A DNA stretch of 64,000 bases from Vicia villosa (taxonomy: Eukaryota; Streptophyta; Magnoliopsida; Fabales; Fabaceae). Below, piece after piece: positions 46,151-56,450 of the stretch (position 1 is the stretch's first letter; each line of letters opens with the position of its first letter). The DNA is taken from NCBI RefSeq assembly GCF_029867415.1, contig NC_081184.1, positions 78,218,364 to 78,282,363 of the forward strand, in the 5' to 3' direction. Made by a program: the position numbers and the translations under genes. The notes beneath the pieces were generated by a model. The model made no database searches and was not told where the DNA came from. It saw nothing but the letters and a program-made list of their open reading frames with translations.

Positions 46151-46704
46151 GCACCAAAAATAATTAATTTCCCTAGTTAGTTCCCCGAACTACATTAAGC
46201 TCTGACTTCCACTAGGGATATGTAGGCATGAGGTTCACAAGGAATCTCAGCGAGCTAATAAAATACCAAAAATAGTCAGTTTGTTTGTCTGTCTGTCTTT
46301 TTTTAATCAATTCAATTCCTTCTCCTAATACAAAGGAGAAACTTTCCCAATCATTAGCAGCAAACACAATCACAAATGACACAGAGAAGGTTCCTGTAGA
46401 GTACTACAGATATGTAGGGTGTTTAAACACTTCCCTATGTATAACCGACCCCCCGGACTCCAGAATTTCTAGTCTAGGTGAAATCCCCACACTTAGCAAA
46501 CTCCTAGGGTTTAGTTGAGATCTTTTTTCCCCTTTCCTACTCGTAGGACAAATAAGAAAGTTCGTGTGATATCGTAGGAAGAACTGAAATAAAATTCATC
46601 CCACCACGGGCGCATTCTCCTTCCAAATTTCGCGTGAAGGGTCTAGCGTGCCGTCCTCCCAAGTGAAACGGGGAGGTAAAAGAAAACGACCACCACAGAA
46701 AAAA

Positions 46705-46722
46705 TGGCGACTCTGCTGGGGA
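46705..46722 (+). other. Primer-binding site of element B
   Basis: TGGCGACTCTGCTGGGGA, identical to that of A, 7 nt after the LTR end. Confidence 0.88.
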
Positions 46723-47222
46723 TATAAGTGTTAAAAACCTTGGTTTTTCATCCAAACCAATGGTTGACCTGTTGCTGGTCCAGCCCCAATGAGGAATTAG
46801 GGATGCCAGATTCCCCCTCAAACAAGAGAGGTCCTGCCTAACCTCTGTGTCATATCATGTGTTTGCTGCATTTATATTTGTTTATTTTGTTTATTCTGTA
46901 TCGGGAAAGGGCTTGATTCCCCCTTGTGGTGAGAAATCCTATACCCGGATTTGAGTGCAACATAAGATAGGATGGAGGATGTCTTCCCGGTGAAGACCCT
47001 CTAATCTTGGTTCACAATTCTACTCTTGGGATTTGCCTGGCTGGTTGTGATTAACTGCGCCACTGCATTCCGAGACTGATTTGTACCAGGAGGACCTAGA
47101 AACACATTAACCCCACTTAAAGCCTTTTTTTTAGGACGTAGAGCGGTGATTACGGAAGTAATTGTCACGCAGATACTACACTCAGAGAAAACTCTCTTAT
47201 AGATACCAATCAACGTATCTTT
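46723..47222 (+). other. Leader of element B up to the gap
   Basis: Non-coding; aligns with 18924-19421 of A. It holds the GTCTTC-CCGGT-GAAGAC hairpin (46981-46997) with outer pairs GAGG/CCTC and AAGAT/ATCTT. The ORF1 start is missing because the gap begins first. Confidence 0.8.
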
Positions 47223-47322
47223 NNNNNNNNNNNNNNNNNNNNNNNNNNNNNNNNNNNNNNNNNNNNNNNNNNNNNNNNNNNNNNNNNNNNNNNNNNNNNN
47301 NNNNNNNNNNNNNNNNNNNNNN
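47223..47322. other. Assembly gap (100 N)
   Basis: Exactly 100 undetermined bases, the usual size for a gap of unknown length. It falls where the 1.4-kb ORF1 should start. Confidence 0.98.
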
Positions 47323-47590
47323 TGGATCATCGCAGCTATGATGAGAAAGTGATGATTGTGTCACTTGTCGATCGAGTACTTCAAGTAACTCATCCTTCCT
47401 TCTTAGGATGTTTTGAATTTCAACATTTTCTGTGTTGACAATTCGATACTTGTTCCTCCAAGCATTCCTTTCTTGGCATACCTTGTTTAATGCCGCTTGC
47501 AGTTTTTCAACGTCGGTGGAGAAAAGGTAAATTGGTTCCCTTAGGGGAATAGGTTCTTGATGTTGATATGGCTCTTGAGCTTGAATGCTC
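47323..47590 (-). pseudogene. Inverted ORF1 fragment in element B
   Basis: This matches 14692-14965 of A in the same plus-strand reading, so within B it is reversed relative to gag. It covers the ORF1 C-terminal helical region and has small indels that break the frame. The right junction lies at a short shared sequence (about CTGACACG, 47590-47597) with normal leader sequence. Confidence 0.8.
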
Positions 47591-47597
47591 TGACACG

Positions 47598-47612
47598 AGA
47601 ATTGTCGCGGAT
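47598..47612 (+). other. Pre-gag half of 15-nt long-range complementarity (B)
   Basis: AGAATTGTCGCGGAT; exact reverse complement of 56436-56450. Confidence 0.6.
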
Positions 47613-47718
47613 CTAATAGTCACTTTCCTTTCTCCAGAAAGAGAGGAGGAGAAGGAGGTGAACCAAGACTTTCAAGCTGTCTCATCCATACAACACTCGT
47701 TCAAGTCGCAAGAAAAGA

Positions 47719-48366
47719 ATGGAAGACTTTGAGCAAGAGAATGAAGAACTCAGAGAAGAGATTAATACTCTCAAAGGTACTGTTGAAAGACTCAATAGTA
47801 TGGTAGAAGCCCTGGTAGTTGCGCAGAATCGACCAACGCCAGAAGAACCACAAAGGACTGTGGTTTCCGAGATTGTTTCTACTCCTATTCCTCAGTATAC
47901 CATGCCGCCTGATCGACCTTGGGGCATGCCGTATAACTTTACCCCAGAAGGGTACATACCTCCAGCTTCTGAAGCTCCAAAAGTCACCATGGATATGCGT
48001 CCACCGGAGGGTTACAAACCTCTGGAAATTGAAGTTCCAAGAGCAACGGCAATGGGTTTCGCACAACAGAATGCTGAGATACCAAGATCTGCTGTCATGG
48101 CTTCTCCACAGCCCATTATGCATACTTTTCCCCCGCAAGGCGGACAAGTATATCATCACGCTCCCAGTGAGGATGCTGGCGTGTATGAAAGATTGGACGA
48201 GTTCCAGGAACAATTTCTGCAAATGCAGAAGGAACTCAAGACTCTTCGAGGACAAGATCTATTTGGAAAGAATGCTGCAGACCTCTGTCTGGTTCCAAAT
48301 GTTAAGATTCCTCACAAATTCAAAGTACCAGAATTCGAGAAGTACAAAGGGAATTCATGCCCATAA
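47719..48366 (+). pseudogene. gag: Gag N-terminal part (element B)
   Basis: 215 residues from ATG (MEDFEQENEEL) to a TAA at 48364-48366, where A has CAA. It carries the N-terminal coiled coil, the Pro-rich linker and the start of the capsid region (LCLVPNVKIPHKFKVPEFEK). The upstream frame is open from the SHPYNTRS stretch, but the codon at 47677 is CTG, not ATG. The frame continues directly after the stop into 48367-51834. Confidence 0.88.
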
Positions 48367-51300
48367 AGTCATCTTGTGACGTACGCTCGAAGAATGTCAA
48401 CTCAGACTAATAATCAACAATTACTCATTCATTATTTTCAAGACAGCCTGACTGGTGCTGCACTCAAATGGTACATGAACTTGGACAGTTTAGAGATTCA
48501 TACTTTTCGAGACCTCGGAGAGGCCTTCGTCAAGCAGTATAAGTACAATCTGGATATGGCTCCCGACAGAGATCAACTCCGGGCCATGACTCAAAAGGAT
48601 AGAGAAAGCTTCAAGGAATACGCTCAGAGATGGCGTGAAGTTGCTGCTCAAATTTGTCCACCACTTGAAGAGAAAGAAATGACAAAAATCTATCTCAAAA
48701 CTTTGAGTCCATTTTACTACGGACGAATGGTTGCAAGTGCACCAAGTGACTTTACCGAGATGGTAAACATGGGTGTACGTTTAGAAGAAGCAGTTCGAGA
48801 AGGACGCTTGAACAAAGAACCAGAATCTTCTGTTGGTCCAAGGAAGTATGGAAGTTCTTTCCAGAAGAAAAAGGATCAAGATGTCAGCAATGTCTTGCAC
48901 AAAATCAAGAAGAAATTCCAACCTCAAGTTGCAACAATAACTCCGGTTGTTAACTCAGCGCCAGCTTATCAACCTCAGGTTTCGCAACAACAAACTCAAC
49001 AAAGGTCGCAGCAACCTCAGCAGCAGGTTCGACCTCCAAATTACAACAATCGGGCTCCAAGGTATCCTGCCTTTGACCCTGTACCAATGCCGTATGCAGA
49101 ATTGTTTCCAACATTACTGGCAAAAGGACTCATTCAGACAAGGAGTCCTCCAAATCCTACAAATAGTTCCTCACCATGGTATAAGGCTGACCAATCTTGT
49201 CCCTATCATCAGGGGGCACCAGGTCACAATATTGAGAACTGTTTCTCTTTCAAGATTGACGTCCAACGATTAGTGAAGAGCGGAATGCTATCCTTCAAAG
49301 ATACTAATCCAAACGTCCAAGCGGAAAATCTTGTCAAGATGCACGCTAAACAAGCTGGGTACGGTCATGTACCAACTCACAACTACTTCACATGTGAAAT
49401 TTGTCCAAAGAATAATCAAGGATGTGCCGTAGTTCAAGCTGCATTACAAGAACAAATGGACTTAGGATGGATTCAACATATCCGAGTCAAGACTGAACAT
49501 GACATCAACATGGTTCAAGGATGTCCAGGAGAATACAAAATCTACAAAGTTGAAGACCTTGAAGGATCGGTAGTCAGGTTCCACAAAACTTTAAATGGAC
49601 TTGCCTACTTTGGAACTGATTTCCACGCTTACAGTAGATGCGAAACCTGTCGAAGAAATTCACGAGGATGTTTTCGTGTTCGCAACGACATTCAAAAGCT
49701 GATGGATGACAATACCATTACTGTTCTTGCCAACAGAGAAGATGACGAAGTCTTTACCGTATCTCCTCAAATTAATCAAGTTGAACCTATGCAAGTTAAG
49801 TATGATAGCAGGAAGACAGCAGTTGCACCACTAGTCATCTACTTACCAGGTCCTGTACCGTATGAGTCCAGCAAGGCTATACCATACAAGTACAACGCTA
49901 CATTCATTGAAAATGGTAAGGAAATACCATTACCGTCTGTTGTCAACATTGCTGATGTTAGTCGAGTCACCAGAAGTGGACGAGTCTTCAACAGAACAAC
50001 AGAAAATGTGGAGAAACCTTCGGAGGAAGTACCACATAGGCAAGACAATTATCCGACCAATGCTGTTCAAGCGAAAGAAAATGATGAGATCTTGAAGTTA
50101 ATCCAGAGGAGTGAATACAACATTGTAGACCAATTACTACATACTCCGTCTAGGATTTCTGTTCTTTCCCTGCTATTGAGTTCTGAAGCTCATAGGGAAG
50201 CTCTACAGAAAGTTTTGGAACAAGCTTTCGTAGAACCAAGTGTTACTATAAGCCAATTCAACAACATCGTTGCCAACATTTCCGCCGGAACTAACCTAAG
50301 TTTCTGTGACGAAGATCTTCCTGAAGAAGGAGTGGACCATAATCTTCCACTTCACATCTCAGTTGGCTGCATGGGTAATACACTCACAGGAGTCCTAATA
50401 GACAATGGATCCTCTCTCAACGTCATGCCTAAATCAACATTATCAAGATTATCTTTCGAAGATTACCCTCTAAGAAAAAGTCATGTCATCGTCAAAGCAT
50501 TTGATGGATCAAGAAAGTCAGCTTTCGGAGAAGTAGATCTTCCCATAACTATTGGACCTCAGACGTTCAAAATCACTTTCCAAGTTATGGACATTCCAGC
50601 ACAATACAGTTGTTTGCTAGGTCGCCCATGGATTCATGAGGCTGGGGCAATTACTTCAACACTTCATCAGAAACTGAAGTTCATAAGAAATGACAAATTG
50701 GTAACCGTATGTGGAGAACGAGCTCTGATCGTCAGCAACCTGTCATCATTCTCCGACATAGAACCAAAAGAAGTTGTTGGAACTAAATTCCAAACACTTT
50801 CCTTGGACAAAGGAAAGGAGAAAGCAGCGTCTATCTCTTCATACAAAGATGCAATCCAAGTTATAAAGGATGGCACTACCAGTGGTTGGGGGCACATTAA
50901 TATTCCTACCAACAATAAGAACAGAACAGGAATTGGATTCTTTCCAACATCATCAAAAGCTATTCCAGGGATTGAGGTAGTTCTCCCTATTCAAGGCACT
51001 TTCTGCAGTGGAGGTTTTCTTCAACCTGTTCAACAAACAGTCAATACCATCGGTACGGAAAACACCGATGAAGAGGAATGGTTATCCTATCTTAACAAAG
51101 CGGGATACATCTCCCTATCAGAGTCTGATCCACCTTGCTGTTATCCGACTAAAGGATCCGAAAGTAAGACTCAACCAAGCAGTGATGAAGTTACTGACAG
51201 CTTCACCACCAGAAGTCATGGTTCATCAGAAGAAGTTCCTCCTATCCCCGAAGAGACTTGGGATACATTAGGAGAACCAAGCGGAAAATTCGACTACATG

Positions 51301-51834
51301 GTGAAATACTCTGCTCCTGAAAGTTCAAGAATCTCTCTTGAAGATATTGTTCCAACTGGATGGAACACTGATTATGAGTACCTCTCTCAGCCAAAAGAGA
51401 TGTATAACCCTTGCTATTCATCATCATCTACTGGTGAAATCATCATTGAGGATTATATCCCCAAGTCACCTTCTGAGGCTACGGATATAGAGTTCACATA
51501 TCTAGTCAATGCCATCTTGGGAGAAGAGCAAGACCAAAGTACAGAAGAGGACGATCTCGAAAGTGTCTCCGACAACGAGTCTCTCCATTCAGAAGATTGG
51601 AAGTTTCCTCAAAAGAAAAACCGACATACTCCACTCGGAAATGGGTATGCTCACACCGCTCAGTCTGCTGAAGTAGAAGAAGACCGTCTGAGTGTTGCAA
51701 AGATAGTGGTTGGTAAATCAAGACCTACCACAGGCCAGCTTAAGCCTAAGGTTCCAGATTACTTAGTGCACAATGGGGTTCGCCACTACTGGACAGCTGT
51801 TGAAGTTTCAACTGTTGTTCGCACTCCTAAGTAG
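48367..51834 (+). CDS. Gag C-terminus and aspartic protease (element B)
   Basis: One long open frame (1152 residues from the ATG at 48376). The gag domain (LTGAALKWYMNLDSLE to RLEEAVREGRL) is followed by Gln-rich sequence, a zinc-knuckle-like CPYHQGAPGHNIENC, Cys-rich blocks, and the retropepsin with LIDNGSSLNVMP (about 50390-50425) and ITFQVMDIPAQYSCLLGRPW. The tail is acidic and ends VVRTPK at the intron donor. Compared with A it lacks 30 residues (90 bp, at about 49323) and the stops. The only upstream lesion is the TAA at 48364, so the product would not be made as a whole. Confidence 0.93.
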   Translation, partial: SHLVTYARRMSTQTNNQQLLIHYFQDSLTGAALKWYMNLDSLEIHTFRDLGEAFVKQYKYNLDMAPDRDQLRAMTQKDRESFKEYAQRWREVAAQICPPLEEKEMTKIYLKTLSPFYYGRMVASAPSDFTEMVNMGVRLEEAVREGRLNKEPESSVGPRKYGSSFQKKKDQDVSNVLHKIKKKFQPQVATITPVVNSAPAYQPQVSQQQTQQRSQQPQQQVRPPNYNNRAPRYPAFDPVPMPYAELFPTLLAKGLIQTRSPPNPTNSSSPWYKADQSCPYHQGAPGHNIENCFSFKIDVQRLVKSGMLSFKDTNPNVQAENLVKMHAKQAGYGHVPTHNYFTCEICPKNNQGCAVVQAALQEQMDLGWIQHIRVKTEHDINMVQGCPGEYKIYKVEDLEGSVVRFHKTLNGLAYFGTDFHAYSRCETCRRNSRGCFRVRNDIQKLMDDNTITVLANREDDEVFTVSPQINQVEPMQVKYDSRKTAVAPLVIYLPGPVPYESSKAIPYKYNATFIENGKEIPLPSVVNIADVSRVTRSGRVFNRTTENVEKPSEEVPHRQDNYPTNAVQAKENDEILKLIQRSEYNIVDQLLHTPSRISVLSLLLSSEAHREALQKVLEQAFVEPSVTISQFNNIVANISAGTNLSFCDEDLPEEGVDHNLPLHISVGCMGNTLTGVLIDNGSSLNVMPKSTLSRLSFEDYPLRKSHVIVKAFDGSRKSAFGEVDLPITIGPQTFKITFQVMDIPAQYSCLLGRPWIHEAGAITSTLHQKLKFIRNDKLVTVCGERALIVSNLSSFSDIEPKEVVGTKFQTLSLDKGKEKAASISSYKDAIQVIKDGTTSGWGHINIPTNNKNRTGIGFFPTSSKAIPGIEVVLPIQGTFCSGGFLQPVQQTVNTIGTENTDEEEWLSYLNKAGYISLSESDPPCCYPTKGSESKTQPSSDEVTDSFTTRSHGSSEEVPPIPEETWDTLGEPSGKFDYMVKYSAPESSRISLEDIVPTGWNTDYEYLSQPKEMYNPCYSSSSTGEIIIEDYIPKSPSEATDIEFTYLVNAILGEEQDQSTEEDDLESVSDNESLHSEDWKFPQKKNRHTPLGNGYAHTAQSAEVEEDRLSVAKIVVGKSRPTTGQLKPKVPDYLVHNGVRHYWTAVEVSTVVRTPK

Positions 51835-52157
51835 GAACTTTCACCGTTATTTTGTCCTCTCACCATAGCCCAGGGTGAAGAGATGTTTCATAGGGCTTTG
51901 CATTTTACTATTTCTTAGGAAAATGTCCCTCTTTGCTTCGCCCAAAGCAATAGAGTTTTGTTTTATAGGGTCTTTGTTTCAAAAAATGACTGTCCATAAA
52001 TAAAAATGTCATTCTGTTCCTTCGTTTAGTTTTCCCTTTTCTTTTTTCGGAAATTGGTAATCCTAAAAAACATCCTTAAAAAACATCAAATAGTCCATTA
52101 ACTGCATACACCGAGTCTTCCCTCGTTGTCTAAATAAAACTTATCACACATATGCAG
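51831..52157 (+). other. Predicted pro-pol intron of element B
   Basis: AA|GTAGGA to TATGCAG|A, 327 nt. Splicing replaces the terminal AAG-TAG by AAA and opens the frame through TTA ATC ATA into pol with no stop. Unspliced RNA ends translation after protease, giving the known gag/pol ratio control of Ogre elements. Confidence 0.82.
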
Positions 52158-52194
52158 ATTAATCATAAAATACCCCGTTGAAACGTGCGACCGT

Positions 52195-55100
52195 ATGACT
52201 TCTCCCAGCTTTGAGTTTCCTGTATTCGAGGCAGAGGAAGAAGAAGACGAAGAAATATCAAAGGAAATTTCACGGTTACTTCAACAAAAGGAAGAGGCCA
52301 TCCAGCCATACAATGAGCCTCTAGAGATCATTAACCTTGGTTCCGATGGAAACAAAAAAGAGGTTAAGATTGGAGCTTCGCTCAGTTCAGAGATCAGAGA
52401 GAGTTTGATACAGCTGCTCAAAGAATTCTCAGATGTCTTCGCTTGGTCTTATCAAGATATGCCAGGGTTGGATACCAGTATAGTGGAGCATCACTTGCCA
52501 TTAAAAGCAGAATGCCCTCCGGTCAAGCAAAAATTAAGAAGAACTCATCCGGAGATGGCCATGAAAATCAAAAGGAAGTTCAAAAGCAGATCAACGCAGG
52601 TTTCCTCGTCACTTCAGAATACCCTCAGTGGTTAGCTAACATTGTTCCCGTTCCTAAGAAAGACGGAAAAGTCCGCATGTGCGTCGACTACAGAGATTTG
52701 AACAAAGCTAGCCCTAAGGATGATTTTCCTTTACCACATATTGATATGTTGGTAGACAGTACAGCAAAATCCAAAGTTTTCTCATTAATGGACGGATTTT
52801 CAGGATACAACCAAATCAAAATGGCACCTGAAGACATGGAAAAAACAGCTTTCATCACCCCCTGGGGCACGTTCTGCTATCGTGTTATGCCTTTTGGACT
52901 AAAGAACGCAGGGGCAACTTATCAAAGGGCCATGACTACACTTTTCCACGACATGATGCATAAAGAAGTGGAAGTCTATGTGGACGACATGATTGCCAAA
53001 TCAGAAAATGAAGAAGATCACATACAGAATCTGACAAAGTTATTTCAACGCTTACGGAAGTTTCAGCTTCGCCTGAACCCCAACAAGTGCACCTTTGGTG
53101 TCTACTCAGGAAAACTCCTTGGTTTCATCGTCAGTAAACGAGGAATTGAAGTAGATCCAGACAAAGTCAAGGCAATTCAAGAAATGCCTTCACCCAGAAC
53201 CGAGAAACAAGTTAGAGGATTTCTTGGACGTCTGAATTACATCTCGAGATTCATATATCTCATGACTGCAACTTGCGCTCCTATTTTCAAACTTCTACGG
53301 AAAAATCAAAGTTGCGTCTGGACAGACGATTGTCAGAAAGCGTTCGACAGCATTAAGGAATATCTGCTCGAACCACCCATCTTATCTCCTCCAGTGGAAG
53401 GAAGACCTTTGATAATGTACTTAACCGTCTTAGAAAACTCCATGGGTTGTGTCCTTGGACAGCAAGACGAGACAAAGAGAAAAGAGCATGCCATTTACTA
53501 CCTGAGCAAGAAATTCACTGACTGTGAATCCCGCTACTCCATGCTCGAGAAGACGTGTTGTGCTTTAGCCTGGGCTGCCAAGCGTCTCCGCCAGTACATG
53601 ATTCGACATACTACTCGTTTGATCTCTCATATGGATCCAATCAAGTACATCTTTGAGAAGCCTGCTTTAACCGGGAGAATTGCCCGTTGGCAGATGTTGT
53701 TATCAGAATATGACATTGAGTATCACGCACAGAAAGCCGTGAAAGGAAGCATTCTAGCTGAGCATCTGGCTCACCACCCACTCAATGGTCATGAATCAAC
53801 CAGTTTCGACTTTCCGGACGAGGACGTCATGTACCTCAAGATGAAAGATTACGACGAGCCACTACCAGACGAAGGACCTGAAATAGGATCCCAGTGGGGC
53901 TTAATCTTTGACGGAGCTGTCAATGCTTATGGACGAGGAATTGGGGCAATCATTGTTTCACCTCAGGGTACCCATATTCCATTTACTGCCAGATTAACTT
54001 TCAAATGCACAAACAATGAGGCCGAATATGAAGCTTGCATCATGGGTCTCGAAGAAGCCATGGATCTAAGAATCAAACACTTGGATGTATATGGAGATTC
54101 TGCTTTGGTCATCAATCAAATCAAAGGAGAATGGGAAACACGCCAACCAGGGCTAATTCCTTACAAAGACTACGCAAGAAGATTATTACCATTCTTCGAC
54201 AGGGTAGATTTTCATCACATTCCTCGTGAAGAAAACAACTTGGCTGATGCGTTAGCCACACTCTCTTCCATGATTAGGATAAATCATTGGAATGACATTC
54301 CTCGGATCGATGTTATGCGCCTGGATAGGCCCGCTCATGTGTTCACAGTAGAAGCAATCATCGACGACAAACCGTGGTATCACGACATCAAGAACTTTCT
54401 TCAAAAGCAAGAGTACCCTCCTGGGGCATCAAAGAAAGATAGAAAGACTTTGAGAAAGTTAGCTTGTAGATTCTTCCTGAATGAAGATGTCCTGTACAAG
54501 AGAAACTTCGACATGGCTCTGCTCAGATGCGTTGACAGAAAAGAAGCAGAAATACTCATGAGAGAAATACATGAAGGTTCCTTTGGTACTCACACCAATG
54601 GACATACCATGACAAGGAAAATACTGAGAGCAGGATATTATTGGCTGACGATGGAGTCAGATTGCTACCAGTACGCAAAGAGGTGTCACAAATGTCAGAT
54701 CTACGCCGATAGAATTCATGTGCCACCATCTCTTCTCAACATACTCTCTTCCCCTTGGCCTTTCTCCATGTGGGGAATCGACATGATTGGAATGATTGAA
54801 CCAAAAGCGTCCAACGGACATCGCTTCATCTTGGTAGCCATAGACTATTTCACCAAATGGGTTGAAGCAGCTTCATATGCAAACGTTACAAGACAAGTTG
54901 TCGTCAGGTTTATCAAGAATCACATCATCTGTCGCTACGGCATTCCTAGCAAGATAATCACTGACAATGGGTCAAATTTGAATAACAAAATGATGAAGGA
55001 GCTTTGTGAAGAATTCAAGATCGAACATCACAACTCATCTCCTTACAGACCAAAGATGAATGGAGCTGTAGAAGCAGCTAACAAAAACATCAAGAAAATC

Positions 55101-55622
55101 ATTCAGAAGATGGTCATTACTTACAAAGATTGGCACGAAATGCTCCCGTATGCTCTTCATGGTTACCGTACATCAGTACGTACTTCGACTGGAGCAACTC
55201 CTTTCTCCCTTGTATATGGCATGGAGGCAGTCCTACCTATAGAGGTTGAGATTCCATCAATGAGAGTTTTGATGGAGGCAAAATTAACAGAAGCCGAGTG
55301 GTGTCAAAGCAGATTCGATGAATTGAACTTAATCGAAGAAAAGCGCATGACAGCTTTATGCCACGGACAGCTATATCAACAAAGAATGAAGAAAGCTTTC
55401 GACAAAAAGGTTCGACCTCGCACAATCAAAGAAGGCGACCTTGTACTCAAAAAGATTCAATCTTTTCTCACAGATTCGAGAGGGAAATGGACTCCCAATT
55501 ATGACGGCCCCTACGTGGTCAAGAGAGCTTTCTCAGGAGGAGCCTTAATACTCACGACTATGGATGGAGAAGAATTCACCCGTCCTGTGAACGTCGACGC
55601 AGTCAAGAAATACTTCGCCTAA
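52195..55622 (+). pseudogene. pol: Pol: RT, RNase H, archaeal RNase H, integrase (element B; one frameshift)
   Basis: Replication and integration enzyme block. The frame opens at 52195 (MTSPSFEFPVFEAEEEEDEE) and breaks near 52571 by loss of one G relative to A; the rest is open from there to TAA at 55620-55622. RT motifs: MCVDYRDLNKASPKDDFPLP, SLMDGFSGYNQIKM, PFGLKNAGATYQRAM, YVDDM (about 52978). Gypsy RNase H 53400-53610. Archaeal-type RNase H about 53890-54270 with FDG, NNEAEYEA, YGDSALV and ENNLADALA. Integrase zinc region with HTNGH and CYQYAKRCHKC; catalytic D, D, E in GIDMIG, ITDNG and GAVEAAN. No chromodomain. All visible catalytic residues are intact. Confidence 0.93.
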
Positions 55623-55642
55623 ATAATTAAAAGAACAGCTCG

Positions 55643-55792
55643 CTAAGTTGAAAACTCGCAAAGAGCGGCTTAGGCAAAAAAGAGCGTCTCGGTGAATCGA
55701 AAACCCGAAAGGGCGATTCAGGCAAAAGTTAGAGACATAAAAAAATAAATGATCAATCCCGGTAGACTTAAAACCCGAAAGGGGTAGTTTAC
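55643..55792 (+). other. Triple stem-loop array after the integrase stop (B)
   Basis: Hairpin 1: CTAAG (55643-55647)/CTTAG (55669-55673), inner CTC-GCAAA-GAG. Hairpin 2: GAATCG (55694-55699)/CGATTC (55714-55719), inner CCC-GAAA-GGG. Hairpin 3: GTAGACT (55762-55768)/AGTTTAC (55786-55792), same inner stem. Each has AAAA on the 5' side of the inner stem and GCAAAA after the outer stem. Confidence 0.7.
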
Positions 55793-56435
55793 GCAAAAGT
55801 TAGGGATATATGGCAAGTAACTGTGTTCAGGACAAACTTGATCATTCAAAATCCATAGCGGAGTGTTCATCAGCAGTAGGTCATCTTTTACGAAGCACGA
55901 ATACAGCGCAACTCGGAGTGGAAGGGAAAGATAACGGTCGTCACGTTTCATCGTAGCCCTTTTCCCGAAAATTACCAATTTCCAACTTTGTAAATACTCC
56001 ATGGAATCAAGCATTTGGCTGATTACCATTCCATATATAATAATTTGAGCCTTGTGCTTTTCCTTTACAATCTAGTCTTATTCAGTTTCTTGAAATGCAT
56101 TTTAAGTTTAAACAGTCATTTTTCTTGAAACAAATGTTTTCATAAAATAAAAATGAATTTACTTGCAAAAATAAAGGTGAAATTTCTTTCTAAGGTTTAC
56201 AAACAATAGGAAGAATGCAAACAGTTGCTCCGAGAACGGTTGAGACTCCGGGAACCTATATTTCCCCATGAGGTCGCTTTGCGAACATCTCCCGATGACG
56301 GATCTTTACTTCGATTCATATTACTCACTTCGGACAGCGGACAACTGATAACCAGATATTCCCAACAGAGTTCGAACTCCAAGAAGAGGACATCTTCTGA
56401 TCCACAAGAATTTCAGTCGTATCATAGGATTTTAC

Positions 56436-56450
56436 ATCCGCGACAATTCT
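56436..56450 (+). other. 3' UTR half of 15-nt long-range complementarity (B)
   Basis: ATCCGCGACAATTCT, about 810 nt after the integrase stop; pairs exactly with 47598-47612. Confidence 0.6.

Larger units (their letters stand above)
40699..46697 (+). repeat. 5' LTR of element B
   Basis: 5999 bp, TGTCATACCC to ACCACCACA, then a 7-nt spacer and the PBS. The second half (from about 43780) is homologous to LTRs A and D. The first half is mostly different, except for the terminal 40 nt and the TATA/start-site segment (about 41690-41860), so the LTR is mosaic. It lacks the tRNA-like module and has instead an apparent antisense host-gene fragment (about 42110-43060). Confidence 0.93.

Noticed and set aside
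47001..47330. ORF spanning the N gap
   Set aside because: It contains undetermined bases and reads through leader sequence on the wrong strand.
53890..54270. Separate host RNase H gene
   Set aside because: It is in frame inside pol between gypsy RNase H and integrase, the position of the archaeal-type RNase H of Tat elements.
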